The translations under genes and the position numbers were made by a program. This document shows positions 1-11,060 of a stretch of DNA of 64,000 nt, one piece after another. This stretch comes from Incurvaria masculella (lineage: Eukaryota > Arthropoda > Insecta > Lepidoptera > Incurvariidae): NCBI GenBank assembly GCA_946894095.1, contig OX335653.1:8003001-8067000 (forward strand), written 5' to 3'. Each line of letters starts with the position of its first letter. Within the stretch, counting starts at the first letter, position 1. A model generated the notes under the pieces. It saw only the letters and a list, made by a program, of their open reading frames with translations. It was not told where the DNA came from and did not search any database.

Positions 1-1754
1 ATTATTTTCCGTAAGAACATACCTCAAAAATTAAGATGAAACTTCAAATATCCAAAAGGTACCTTCCCAATACAAGCATAATTTTCAAATCATTTGAAAA
101 TGCGGTTTATAAAATAATGTATTTAAGAAAAATAACCAAAAAATAAAGTTAAGTGGTACTTGGTTAATTAACTTTCACCGGAAAAAAATATCCAGGGTGA
201 AACCACAGAAACATTAAGTTTGTGTGAGGATTTAGAATTGAGGCATCTTAGATTTTTCAGAAAATTCAAGATATTAACGAACCCACATTTTACTGACTAG
301 CGTCGAGAAAAACATCGAAACCGCTACATGACTGATTTAAGCCCTCAAAGGGGATCTTAATATCCAACCTGCAATTATTTGATAATGGAGTCTTAACCAA
401 ACACGCAGGAGCCATTTGCATAATTCCTCTAAAAAGCTCAGCCTTCGCGCAACGACTGGCAAAGCTCATAAGAAGATTTCCTCGCACCCGACTGCTCGGA
501 GAGCCTCCACCCCCGCACCGCCGCCATCTCCGCCCCGCCGCCGTGAAGCAATCATAAGGCGGCTGTTTTCCAAGATGAGAATTTTCCCTTAAAAGGATAA
601 ACAAGTAACGTGTGTGCGAAACTGCCTCGAAACACCCTACGCCTAAATTTATATTTCGTGTTCTTACATCTACTGCCGGGCCTCCCGCCTGCGTCCTACG
701 GAGATGCTCGCCTCTACGAGACGTTGCTCGGTACAGTCCTCCGTGCTCATGGCTGCTCCACTTGAATTAAGTATTCTCTGTAGTGGCATTAAGTCGAACG
801 TGATGTATTTGTATGTAGAATGGATCGTGAAGCATGAGAACATTAATTAAAGAAATAAAACTGGCCAACTAGTCCTAAAGATGTGGCAAATACCAAGCCA
901 AGAATTGTAGAAAAAAGCTTCGCAAATTGACTTTATTTGTTTAAAAATCTGTAATAGATTTAAAATGCTATTGTGAGTGTACCTTAAGAGGTAACACACA
1001 TCATATCCTTCAATTTTCGAGAACAAAGTTTTCATTGTTCTCTTAAGGTTTGTATAAAATATTTACAAATTAAAGTATACACAAAGGTTCCTCGTTGGTC
1101 GCTCCTCCTATTAGTTAAACTGAATAAAAAAATCGTTCCGTGGATTAGAAGAAGTAAGAGCCGCCGCCCTCCCGCCGGGGCGCGCGGAGATGGACGAACA
1201 TTCAACACAGTTTTCAAAACATTAGACACATACATACAGAAAATATTTAAATTTAGTTTTATTATCATACATAAAGTCTACAAACGCAGTATCTTAGAAA
1301 CAAAGTAACTTACTCCATGAACACCCCTTACAGATTTATTATTATTATTGATTAGTATGGATAAAATAATTAAATAAAACTAACAAAAAATAATTCATAG
1401 GAGTAAAATCATAGGAGGAATAATTCATGGAGCATATTTTGGTGACGATTTCTTTAAAGTACCGAGCACGTACACCAGCTGTAACATTTTTCCTTCAAAA
1501 TTGCTTTTCTTATATCTTCAATAAATGTTTAAAACATTTGGGGCAAAGCATGTGTTTTATTGTTGTCATAGCTTGTTTTATTAATTTTTTTATGTAGCTA
1601 CTGGCATTAACTTTGCATTCTATGGCTATGTTTAACAATAATTTAAGCTCTACGCTGATTGAATAATGATCACAAAGACTTCCTGATATTAACGTAATGC
1701 AAAATTTTAGTATTTTAGATTCGACTTAAGTAAATTGATGCATTTTTTTCATTT
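1..1754. other. AT-rich non-coding DNA with two small GC-rich patches
   Basis: I see no gene here. Open frames are short and have no recognisable domains. Two compact CpG-rich patches interrupt the AT-rich sequence, at about 480-545 (CCG/GCC triplets) and about 1150-1200 (cgccgccctcccgccgg). They could be small regulatory islands, but nothing in the sequence proves this. Confidence 0.6.
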
Positions 1755-1908
1755 GGCCTTTTCACCTACTGCTGATTAGCTTAATCGCCACATAATAAGA
1801 GCCTTTCTTACCAGCTTGCAATCAATACCAATACAAGATAATCAAACTTTAGTAATAAAGGCCCTTTAAGTGCCGAATAAAATAAATCATTACTTGGTGA
1901 AAACCGGT
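1755..1908 (-). mobile_element. MITE family A, copy 1
   Basis: A short non-coding element whose ends are imperfect inverted repeats: 'ggccttttcacct' on the left, and 'ttggtgaaaaccgg' on the right. The interior ('taataaaggccctttaa', 'cttaccagcttgcaatc') matches two other copies in the window, at 2541-3074 (split) and 54098-54247, in the opposite orientation. It is about 155 bp long and has no coding capacity. It was presumably moved in trans by a DNA transposase; the superfamily cannot be assigned because no clear target duplication is visible. Confidence 0.7.
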
Positions 1909-2540
1909 CTTAGAGTTGCAAAGTTAAGTCTAGGTTACAGATTGATAGATCTTCGATACTCTTTTTAGGATTACACACCATCAGAAACATTTCTGCGATG
2001 AATTCCGAAACATGTTCAAATTTCCCGAAACAACAACGCTCAATCTAGAAAAACCGGAGTTTATGTCGTGTTGCCGAGACGATCTCCTTCGCCATAAATA
2101 AATTGAAACGGAATAACAATAAAGTGGGATGTACCCCCGCGACCCCGCGCGCCGCGCCGCCGCCGTCTCGCCTCGACGCCTCGATTTATGCTTATCTAGG
2201 TGCTATAAAAACAGAATTAATGCATATAAATACATCAGGAGTATAAGTTGAACCGTGCGGAAGTGGGGGGATGATCCTCCCGCGGGCGCCCTCTCGCCAA
2301 ACTTTTACATCTCGCCGGCGAAGTTGGCGGTTCGGCTTCCGGTGTTTGTTAAGCTCCCCTCCGGCCAGCTACCACCCGAGGGCAGGAAAGCTTTTGTCGG
2401 CTCCAGGACACAAAGCTGGCTCCTCGCTATCTTTTCTTTCCTACCTATATTTTAAATATTTACTTACTTATGGTTTAGTCGATATGTACACGTTACGTGC
2501 ACATTTAGGAAGGTATTTAAGCTTAATTAACCCATCTACG
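1909..2540. other. Non-coding DNA with two GC-rich islands
   Basis: Unique-looking sequence. One CpG-rich island is at about 2133-2185 (gcgccgcgccgccgccgtc) and a second is at about 2260-2420. The frames open across the second island have no recognisable domain. No gene is supported. Confidence 0.5.
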
Positions 2541-2620
2541 CCTGGTTTTCACCAAGTGCTGATTTATTTTAAGCGACACTCAAAGGGCCTCTATTATTAA
2601 AGTTATGATTATCATCGTGT

Positions 2621-2728
2621 CAGCCTCAGTGGCCCAGTAGCTTCTGCGATCGCTCTCCGAAGTTAAGCAACGCTGGGTCCGGTCTGGTCTTGGATGGGTG
2701 ACCATTCGACCGTTAGAGAGGCTGGCCG
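2621..2728 (+). promoter_or_regulatory. 5S rRNA-derived internal Pol III promoter of the SINE
   Basis: This is a 5S-like segment, not a functional 5S gene. It aligns with roughly the central part of metazoan 5S rRNA, covering box A, the intermediate element and box C. It lacks the paired 5' and 3' ends of 5S rRNA, and no oligo-T terminator follows directly. Confidence 0.75.
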
Positions 2729-2993
2729 TGGTTCGGATTCCACGTTAAACTGTAGGTCCCCTCCTTACTTACTAGGTGGTAGGGTTAATCCCGCCCGGGT
2801 TGGTACCATCGCATTGGATGAGCGATGGTCGAAGCGGCAGTGAAAATTGTCCGTGTTTTCCATCCAGTTCAATGTAGCCGTGCAATATAAGGAAGGTCCT
2901 GGCATGGCACCTAGTTCCCATGTGGTGTGTTAGGCTAATACCATGACAGAAGGTGTGGTATAAGCCATCCATGTCCAGTCACATAAAAAAAAA
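2621..2993 (+). mobile_element. 5S rRNA-headed SINE (SINE3 type), full-length copy
   Basis: The first ~108 bp are related to the internal part of 5S rRNA. 'ccgaagttaagcaacg' (about 2657-2672) matches the 5S box A region, and 'cttggatgggtgacc' (2689-2703) matches the box C region, so an internal type 1 RNA polymerase III promoter is expected. From about 2729 onward the sequence ('gtggttcgg...ctgtaggtcccc') is the body and tail shared with the tRNA-headed SINEs of this window. The copy ends in a run of nine A residues. The tail contains a possible stem-loop formed by ggctaatacc-like and ggtat(t)a-gcc-like arms. It is non-coding and would depend on a LINE reverse transcriptase. It sits inside MITE family A. 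Confidence 0.85.
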
Positions 2994-3087
2994 TGTACTA
3001 GTATTGATTGCTAGCTGCTAAGAAAGGCGATGAAATGTGGCGATTAAGCTAATCAGGAGCAGGTGAAAAGGGGCCTAAGTGTATGAA

Positions 3088-3305
3088 ACTCGCGATCTAG
3101 GGGAAAGAGGACCTGCCTTTCATGCGAGAGGTCTATAGGTTCAAATCCGCGCCCCTGTTACGTACCACTTTATTTGTTTTCTGTGTTGGATAAGTGCATT
3201 TCGTTACGAATGGGAGCATTACTTCGGGAATGCGGTGTGTCGGGCTAATATCATAACGGTAGTTGTGTGGTATTAGCTTCATATGTTAGGGTTCATAATA
3301 AAAAC
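3088..3305 (+). mobile_element. tRNA-Glu-headed SINE, body deleted
   Basis: The head (3089-3160) resembles a tRNA. An A-box-like 'cgcgatctagggg' is followed by an anticodon arm 'ctgc-ctttcat-gcgag' (family consensus stem CTTGC/GCGAG) with a loop that reads TTC, suggesting tRNA-Glu. The B box is 'ggttcaaatcc' at about 3138-3148. After the linker 'ataagtgcatttcgttacga' the copy jumps straight to the tail ('cttcgggaatg...gtggtattagc'). About 250 bp of body present in the full copies at 23420 and 55745 is missing. Confidence 0.7.
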
Positions 3306-3716
3306 CAAATTGTGTTGTGTACTCAAATGTTCATATTGAACAGAGATTCTGAGAGAATATCTTTTATATATTTAGTTTGCTAAGGAAGATAGATAAGATA
3401 AGAGAAGATAAAATAAATATATGTTTTGTATCAACAATACCTGCATAGGTACAGAGGATACAAAATATAGATACAAAAACTTGTAGGAAAAATGTACCAA
3501 TAACCGATTACTATTAATATAAATCCATGAGTTATAAACAAGAATGATGGCGTCGTTCGCCTTGTCTGCCCGGAGATGCACCATGCTGTGACTAATTGAG
3601 TCGGCTATAGATTGAGTCGTTGTAATACAACCTGACCTTATCTCGACAAGAAAATGTATCGGAAAAAATTATGTTTGCTATAATTTATAGTGACGCTGTA
3701 ACTAAGCGTTACGGAC
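3306..3716. other. AT-rich spacer between SINE copies
   Basis: AT-rich DNA with 'gata'-rich stretches around 3385-3415. No gene or recognised repeat. Confidence 0.5.
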
Positions 3717-3983
3717 AGCTTGTTCCTCGGGGTCTGGGCCATGCTCCTCTTGCGAGACGTAATGGGTTCAACCCCCGCTCCATTTGTACAGCACATTCTT
3801 CCTCTTCCAAAGATGGTTTGGGGGTGGAACTAGGTATTAGGGTTATGTCCACTCCTGTTGGTATCATCGCATTGGATGAAAATATAGTCGAAGCGTCAAT
3901 AAATCATTGTACGGGTTTTCCATCCAGTTCAATATAGCCGTGCACATAAAAAGGGAAATTACTAGCATGACAACAAATTCCTA
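3717..3983 (+). mobile_element. SINE of the same family with a divergent head
   Basis: The body and tail ('ttggtatcatcgcattggat', 'ttttccatccagttcaatat', 'ctagcatgacaac') match the SINE family. The head (about 3717-3785) is neither the standard 5S head nor the standard tRNA-Glu head. It contains 'gggttcaaccccc', a good B-box match, preceded by 'ctcggggtctggg' and 'ctcttgcgaga'. It may be an old tRNA-type head or a different tRNA. The copy is strongly diverged, so it is probably old. Confidence 0.6.
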
Positions 3984-6084
3984 CCTATAGATACCTATAT
4001 ACTAATAATAAATATATAAAATCTGATACCTTGCGCAGTTTTCTCCAAACATATAACATTTAAAATGCTGCATTCATAAACAACACATTGTTTCCTGGAG
4101 GGGAAGACAGATATCAACACATTATCAAAGCTTTATATTTTACAGACTATCATCCTTTCAAACGATTTTATTTTAGATAATGATGCTACGAACCTATGTA
4201 ATAAACTTCTATCAATGCCTTGATTATCTGACTTAACTTTTTACACAAATCAGTAGGTACCTAAATATTTGGTAGTTGGAAAAAATTGGTAAATAATCAC
4301 ATATTTATTTCAGGTTTACAGCTATTTAACACTATTTTGAATAGCTTATAAATATATTATATAGCTAGTTTACAGTTTTTTAGCTATTTAGGTTTAAAGT
4401 TCTGTTTTAGCATAAATGTTTATGTCAAAATTGGATTCTCTTATAATAATTTCCGATATATTTGCCTAGTAGAGTTTCAATTGAGGTTCAAAACTATACA
4501 GGTATCCCTCGGTTGAAGCGCGACAGTTTGCAAAATGTTGTGCATGTTTAAAAAAAGTATAAATACATTTTAGAAAAATATTTTAGCTGACAGTTTTAAC
4601 GGATGCAGGACTAGAACCTTTGGATTACACGCTACACCATCTAATCTGTATGTTAATAAATCACCTGATAAATACATCTATACATTTTATAAATAGTCTT
4701 AGCACATAAGAATCGAACAATGCGACTATAATTAATAAAAAGATAATAAAGATCACTTTTATGGACGTATAGTCGATAACGATTCACTTTTATGCGCCAT
4801 AATGCGACTGTTTGAAGAGTCGCCGGCCCGTAGCCGCTGCCTCCGCCGCCTCTACCGCCGCCGCCGTGCTCCGCTTTGTGTTGTTCCGATGCGGAGTTGA
4901 GGGGAAAAAGCTGCAAAAGCGCATGCAATTATTTGTATGCAAAACAATTTTATCTTGAAAACGTAAATATTAGAGAAACTTTGCAAAACGTAGTAATTGA
5001 AATGATAAATGACTTGTAGAACCAATTCTATGAAATAACTGTTTTCATTTAAATTGTATAATGCATGTATAATATTTGTTCCTAGTTTTTATTTTTAGGC
5101 TTGTTCCTTTATACATATAGGCAGTATGGATTCATCAATAGTATATTAGTCTTATAATCATATGTATATAAATCGAATCCAGGCTTTAGAAGAACTTTAA
5201 ATCTAAGAATGTTATTGTCAAGTCATAAATCTAAGTAAAAAGATTTTCTAAAGATATATCTTATCAACCTGCACCTCGTCGGACTAGTGAAGGATAAAAT
5301 AAAAATGATTCTATAGTATAATCGGATTATTATTATTAAAGCCTTTTACACTAAATAAAGTATAACATTATTTTAAATTTCTGATTTTCTACCACCCACT
5401 GCATGGCTTTGGCCTCTCTTGACCGTATTATAGGTCTTGAGGTTAAGTCATTTATAAAAAAATCGTACGTACCGACGACGGCATCCGACCGTACATTATA
5501 TTCTTAGCTCCTAGTCCCAATTGTCACCAATTGGCATTTACGGAACTTCGAAGATATGTAAAAACGTCAAACTGCATACAAGATTTTACTAGATATTCTG
5601 TGGTTTTACTTCTTCAAACTATCAAAATCAAACTCGGACTTGCGATTTGTAAGGCGTAAATGGCAACGTCGACGTATTTACGCCAACTGTGATTAAGCTG
5701 TCAAATCAAACTCGGATTCGCAAATGTTAATTCGTTTACACTGCGCGCGCTCTTCAATTTCTCCAAACATTTGAAAACGCCAGTCGATCGGTTTGCCGCA
5801 AACGCCAATTTAGGTGACAGCTAGGGCGTCTGAGATGCATACTATCTAAAACATTTTATGGCTCTACTTTTCAACTAGAACAGAGAAGGAAATTCGATTA
5901 ACGCCATATTTTTTCATCACGAATGCGGTAGACTTTTAATGAACGTCTTCTAAGTAGTAATGTATAGTTTTTATATATAGTAATGAAACATTTGCTCGAC
6001 CCGCGAACACATTTGCCTTTTTAAAAAAATCAATGGAATTTAAATCGAAAGTGAGAGGAAGAGTGTGGGAACGAGATTGGGGCG
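3984..6084. other. AT-rich non-coding DNA
   Basis: No gene. A GC-rich triplet patch lies at about 4810-4875. A motif 'aaatcaaactcgga' occurs twice about 80 bp apart (5626 and 5703), next to a small palindrome around 'acgtcgacgt'. The significance of both is unknown. Confidence 0.5.
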
Positions 6085-6290
6085 CACGTCCCTTCAATCC
6101 CGCCGAGAGTCGTAGTGCTTACATCGTGCGGAGGCAGCTCGGCGGAGGAGGGCGTGGCGGTAGCGGGCGCGGAGGCGGGCGCGGCGGCGGACGCGGACGC
6201 GGCGGCGGACGCGGGCGCGGCGGCGGACGCGACGAAGTAGTTCAGCCGTTTCAGCCGACGTGACGTGACAATACGAAACCAACGGCGCAC
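6085..6290. other. CpG-rich island with GGC/GCG triplets
   Basis: A sharply bounded GC-rich patch in AT-rich DNA. The core (about 6140-6235) repeats ggcggacgcg units and can be read as Gly/Arg-rich peptide on one strand and Ala-rich peptide on the other. Both readings are composition artefacts, and no gene is claimed. It may be a regulatory island; a triplet-repeat expansion is an alternative explanation. Confidence 0.5.
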
Positions 6291-8295
6291 GGTGAACGCG
6301 AATTCAGGCTGCTATCCGATAGTGTCATCTGTAACAAAATTAAAACTTTCGTCCATAACTTGCGGACTGTATATAACATTTTCGATCCTTCAGAAAAAAT
6401 CTGTGTTGTAATTTTAGTTCTCAGCCATTAAATAAACCAAGGAGACTAGGACACGCTTTGAGTTTAGTATCATCAGATATTCTAATTATTACTTATAATA
6501 GCGGCAATTAAAATCGACTCTTCTCCTATGTACTTCTCTTGGCATAAAGTTACCATTCTGCAAAGTGTCATTAACATAATAACATATGCATTTATTTAGC
6601 TGAGACGATAAAGTAAATAGATAGACAAATATAATTAAAGATAACAATATTTGAAACAGTTTATGGATTTTGAAAGACAACAAACATTGTGGGTATTTTA
6701 AATGGTGTACTAAAAAGTCAAAACAATAAATGTGTGCATGGAACCATGCACCTATGTCACCCACCGACGCTATGCTACATAACTACCTAACTAGAAATGT
6801 TATTAAAAAAATGTGTACATGCATGATTTATCAATCAATTATTTCTGTCACACCCGATCACCAGTCTCCTACCATCGAACATTTTAAAGGCCGGAGACTG
6901 GCCCGAGAGTAACCTATACTCTCTGAACAACTAAGTATATATAACTAAAATTTTAGCCGAAATCTTGACAAATGTAAGAAATTCCAAAACCACTGACCGC
7001 GAAGTCAAACAACGTGCATCGCGAGAGCCGACAAAGACGACACTCATTGCGCATGAGCACACCATTCCGGCACTTTTATTGATTTCAGTAGGACATAAAG
7101 GCTATTACAGCGACGGCGCGCGGCGGAGGCGGTGCGGCTGCGGTCGCGGAAGCGGTCGCGGCGGCGGCGGTGGAGCTCGAGGTAAACACGAAGTCGGCAA
7201 AGCTGATTAGCTGATAGCACTTGGATGCGGCGAAAAAAATTCGAGGCGAAGCGACGGAGCGGCTGGGAGAACTTTGCAGATACTGGATGGGAGGATAATG
7301 TTGTAGCCATTATATATGAATGTGGATTAGGTGTGATCATTTCTAACTTAATCTTAATATTGTGCATTTTAATTTTCAACTTATATTTTTCCTTCCATGA
7401 AATAATTATTATTTAATTGTTTACTACGGGTAAAAATATGTATCGTGTTTGCCAAAATTACAACTTTAATAAGAATTGAAATTTAATTTAGTGAAGTATT
7501 AGTATTAGATTATTCTGATTTATAGCTTAAGAACCTTGAAGATCAAATATAAAAGTCATCTAAACGTGGATCCTTCCATCTAGATATTAAGACGATTACG
7601 ATTTATCGCTGACACAGTAGCTGCCTGATTTTTTTATTAGCAAATAAATAAATCTAAGACCTGCGTCTTCCGTGTAAGTACTAATCTTCTAAAGAATAAA
7701 CTCGATATTTTTGTAAAAAAATCAGTGACTCTTGGTGGGCGTAGCTGATGGCAGACATTAAAAATATTTAAATGTATTGACAGCTTTAATCAGCAATAAA
7801 AAAAATGCGAAAAGAAAGTGAAAACAATTTTCAATTTCAGTCGTGAATGATGACAATATCTTGATTATTTTTTTTCTAAGAGTTTTCACGGTTACCATAC
7901 GATCGTTATACGTTGGTACAGTACCATACCTTCGCGACCGCTAGCGGTAGCGAGGATAGGGAATCGTGACATCATAATTCACTCTTCATAAATTCATTGA
8001 TCATCAAAAATACAATAAATATATCCCTATAACTTGATGAACTTGATCAACTTTAAAAAAAATGTCTAAAAATAATCTTTAATTGATAATGACCTAATTT
8101 TTTTACTGTAATTTTAAAAGATTTTGTAAGCTTCATAAATAAAGATTTCATTCTTATTTTAAGTAAGTCAAAAAGAACATTTTCTGTACTGTTTGAGTAA
8201 GTGTTTTGCGAACTGTAATATGTGAGCAAAGATGCTGGAAACCAGCGAGTGAGTGGAAACTGAAACTGGCTTGTATGGAACGGGGTTGCTATAAG
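6291..8295. other. AT-rich non-coding DNA with one GC-rich island
   Basis: A second island of the same kind as that at 6085-6290 lies at about 7110-7200 (cggaggcggtgcggctgcgg). The rest is AT-rich with no supported gene. Confidence 0.5.
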
Positions 8296-8832
8296 TTAAA
8301 GGAAAACGTCTAAATGCGTATAAATCACAACATCAAGCGTTCGTCGTACTAAATAGCATCCTGTGAAGTTCTTACGTATTCTTACGTACCGTTGGGAAAA
8401 TCCGTAGCAAGTGAATTTATAAGCGAACACAGTACGGAAATGTACGAACATACAGTACGAACACAATCCACCGTATGGAAAAGTCGCTACGCCCCGCCCC
8501 CATACAAACGAGTTTTGGTTTCTACCCCATGCACCCTGCTGGGAGCTCTCACTATCGAACATTTCTTCTGGAGTAGCCACCAATAATCTGGTCATATCGG
8601 TCCTGCAATAATCTATTACTGATAGATTTTCATGCGTCTTGGTCACTGATGCTTCATAATGTACCAAAACCAAATAATTCACGTTAATGTTGCAAGAACC
8701 CATTTTTACACACACGTCGCAATATAATATAATGAAATGAATGAATGAATAAAAACCATTATTAGCATGATTACAACTTTTTTTATTATGTACGCTTAAA
8801 AAAACCAAATTCATTCTACTGAAATTTTCCAT
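8296..8832 (-). other. 178-codon open frame, unrecognised
   Basis: This is the longest open frame in the window outside the retrotransposon. Its translation has no domain that I recognise. It is rich in F, Y, C and V, as expected from translating AT-rich DNA, and contains no signal peptide or repeat. The middle part ('TRLLVATPEEMFDSESSQQG') looks more protein-like than the ends. On composition it is compatible with chance. It is recorded only as a candidate; transcript evidence would decide. Confidence 0.12.
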
Positions 8833-9559
8833 GTATTTATTAAGTTTTCGTAGCCATTTCGTGGAAGTCTTTCATATATCCGTATCATCAAGTACACGAA
8901 TCCGCATTAAATCGATAAAGGTAGTCCTACATTATGAAGTGTCTTCACGTGAAGTATGCGTGGGTCCCGCGTAACAAACTTCCACCCAGGACGAGTTGTT
9001 TTCACCGGGCGGGAGCGGCCGGGCGGGCGGGCAGGCGAGGCCAGGGCGGCGCGCGCGGCGCTCTCTCACAACCCCCCGGGGCCACATACACTAGTTTTTC
9101 CGAGCATATCTTATTGCTCTTTTGTTCCATTCCCGGGCTCGTTACTTTCATCGCCGGGGGTTACCCGGACGGGTATCCTCGCGCAGAATTTCCGCAAGAA
9201 AAGACGCCAAAAGGGGAAGCTCCCACCGGCTTCCCGGACAGACATATAACTACGCTGTTATAAGGCGCAACGCCGCCGCAGCGGTTGCCTTGCCGTCTTT
9301 GTGTTTGTCTCTCTTATTTATTTAACCGAGGAAGGGAAATTTGTTGTTTTGTTTTTCTTTTGTTGCGCTATTTTATTTCGATAAGGGATGTCACCGGAAT
9401 TGGATTTTGAAGGGAAAACTTTTCTCGTTTAATGTAGATAAGAAAAAAATTACAACAGTGTTTCATAGTATTTTGCCTAAATTTATGAATAGTAATAAAT
9501 ATTTTTTTCGGGGTTATTTTTCTATCCTTAAAACAGACAAAACTCGCATGCAAAGGTCG
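8833..9559. other. Non-coding DNA with a GC-rich island
   Basis: A GC-rich island lies at about 8990-9085 (gcggccgggcgggcgggcag, gcggcgcgcgcggcg). No recognised gene or repeat. Confidence 0.5.
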
Positions 9560-9655
9560 TCGGAGTGGATTTTCCATCGAGCTCAATGCAGCCGTGCTCG
9601 TTAAGGAGGTCATGGCAGGACATGGAATTCCGAATCTAGTGTGTTGCTAGCCAAG
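9560..9655 (+). mobile_element. Decayed SINE body/tail fragment
   Basis: 'ttttccatcgagctcaatgc', 'agccgtgctcgttaagg' and 'catggcagga' follow the order of the shared SINE body ('ttttccatccagttcaatgt', 'agccgtgctcataaaagg', 'catgccagga') with many substitutions. No head is visible. An A-rich run follows at about 9665. Confidence 0.5.
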
Positions 9656-10269
9656 TCGCACTTTAAAAAAAAATATGTAGATGGAATAATCATAAAAAAT
9701 AACCAAACATATTAATTTAAATAAAGTGTTTTAAAGTAATATAAAGTATTAAAGTAAAATAAAGTATTTATTATTTCAGAATTAAACATAGGATGCAAGA
9801 AATAAATTTACTTATCAATTCATAAATCAAAATATAAATTTAAAATTATGTTTATTTTGATTGATCTTAATGAATAAAAACAACCCTTCGAGTGTTTCCG
9901 TTCGTGCGCTCGAACCCAGCTCCGCTGCAGATGCGTCTCTCCGTATTATTTCGCCGCGGGCGGTACCCTTTTTAAGGGGGTTTTCTTTATGTTCTGAGAG
10001 CTCATTTGAAGCGTCCATCAAGACGATTCTAGCGCTCATTACGGTCGCGGCAAATGTAGCGAAATCATCGCTTTATGTCGGTCTAACTGCGCCGGCGAAC
10101 ATATTGCCACCCACCTAGATTCACATTGGCGCTGAATCCAGAATTTGTCTTTAACATTTGCTTTTGTTTTTAAATATGATGTTCGTTTTGTTGCAGAATA
10201 TGTTTAATGTTTTCGAGAAAAAAACTATTTTAACATTTACGGCAATCGTATTTTTGGAACTTATTCATT
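9656..10269. other. Non-coding DNA
   Basis: AT-rich to about 9880, then moderately GC-rich at about 9890-10110 with no recognisable coding domain. No feature supported. Confidence 0.45.
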
Positions 10270-10460
10270 TATTTCATTTGAGTTTCAGCGACATCTATAT
10301 TTAAAGAATTGTAATCAGATTCTTGATATTCATCAGATGCTGGATTCAAACATTCGATCTAACCAACTGAGCAATGAATTAATAGTCCGTTTATTTTTAA
10401 AATGCAAATTGCAATTGCTTCAAAGTACATGTCGCTGAAACTCAAATTAATGAGATAACG
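10270..10460 (-). repeat. Possible decayed SINE/MITE with inverted ends
   Basis: 'gagtttcagcgacat' occurs at about 10281-10295 and in inverted orientation at about 10429-10443. On the minus strand between them, 'ttgctcagttggttagatc' resembles a tRNA A-box region and 'gtttgaatcc' resembles a B box, but they are closer together than in a tRNA. It could be a tRNA-derived SINE with a deleted anticodon arm, or a chance match inside a small MITE. Confidence 0.3.
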
Positions 10461-10659
10461 GTAATATCGTATCCATTAAATACGTAAAATTATCCAACTA
10501 TTCATTTATTTTAAGGAAGTTTTAAAAATAACAAAATATTTTACTTTTAGTTATCCGTTACGATATCTTTTTGATGAATTGAGCCCACAAATAGTTTCAA
10601 TACTAAGTATAAGACTTTAAAAACTATTTAAATACCTAAATACAAATATACATACAACA

Positions 10660-10745
10660 CATCAAGCCTTTTTTGCAAATGGGTAGGCAGAGGTGATACA
10701 GCGTCAAGCAGTAAGACCACAGCAACAACCCATATGAAGGATAAT
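10660..10745 (+). repeat. Fragment of a dispersed element ('gggtaggcagagg' motif)
   Basis: 'gcaaatgggtaggcagaggt' resembles a short motif common in lepidopteran dispersed repeats. A related fragment ('ccccgaaaagggtaggcaaa') lies at about 14608-14630. Both are too short to classify. Confidence 0.3.
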
Positions 10746-10829
10746 TTATGTTGCATAATGACATTTAGGTTTACAATAAACAGAACCTTAACCTCATCAT
10801 AGTCAGTATTTTAATCCCAATAAAGGAAA

Positions 10830-11060
10830 TGAAGCGTACCCTGAAAGCCATATTGGCGACACTTGCGACGTTGTTGCGGCCAGCGACGGATCTCGGTACT
10901 CAGCGGTGGAGGCCGGGAGCAGCAGGCGACAGCGGCGTTATTAAAACTCGCCAGAACTACGGACAACCACTCGCTTCTAATATAATGTTGGGGCATTATG
11001 TGGCGCGCCCCGTCGCGCCGCCCCGCCGCCGCCAGGGATGGAACCCGGGGAAAGTTTGTT
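10830..11060. other. GC-rich island
   Basis: GC-rich, CpG-rich stretch (gacgttgttgcggccagcg, gtggcgcgccccgtcgcgcc). Short frames on both strands are open but have no domain. Candidate regulatory island only. Confidence 0.4.

Larger units (their letters stand above)
2541..3074 (+). mobile_element. MITE family A, copy 2, split by a SINE
   Basis: The left part (2541-2620) begins 'cctggttttcaccaagtgct'. The right part (2994-3074) ends 'gcaggtgaaaaggggcc'. Together they reconstruct the family seen at 1755-1908 and 54098-54247. The gap is filled by the complete 5S-headed SINE at 2621-2993, so this MITE was already present when that SINE inserted. Confidence 0.7.

Noticed and set aside
2271..2600. 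109-codon open frame
   Set aside because: Overlaps a GC-rich island and runs into MITE family A. No domain.
2640..2735. Possible 5S rRNA gene
   Set aside because: Only the internal promoter part of 5S is present. The terminal stem is missing, and SINE body plus poly(A) follows. The same arrangement recurs at 18402, 39374 and 63353.
6033..6263. Gly/Arg-rich open frame (and Ala-rich frame opposite)
   Set aside because: It is produced by GGC/GCG triplet composition of a GC-rich island. There is no protein-like region outside the repeat.
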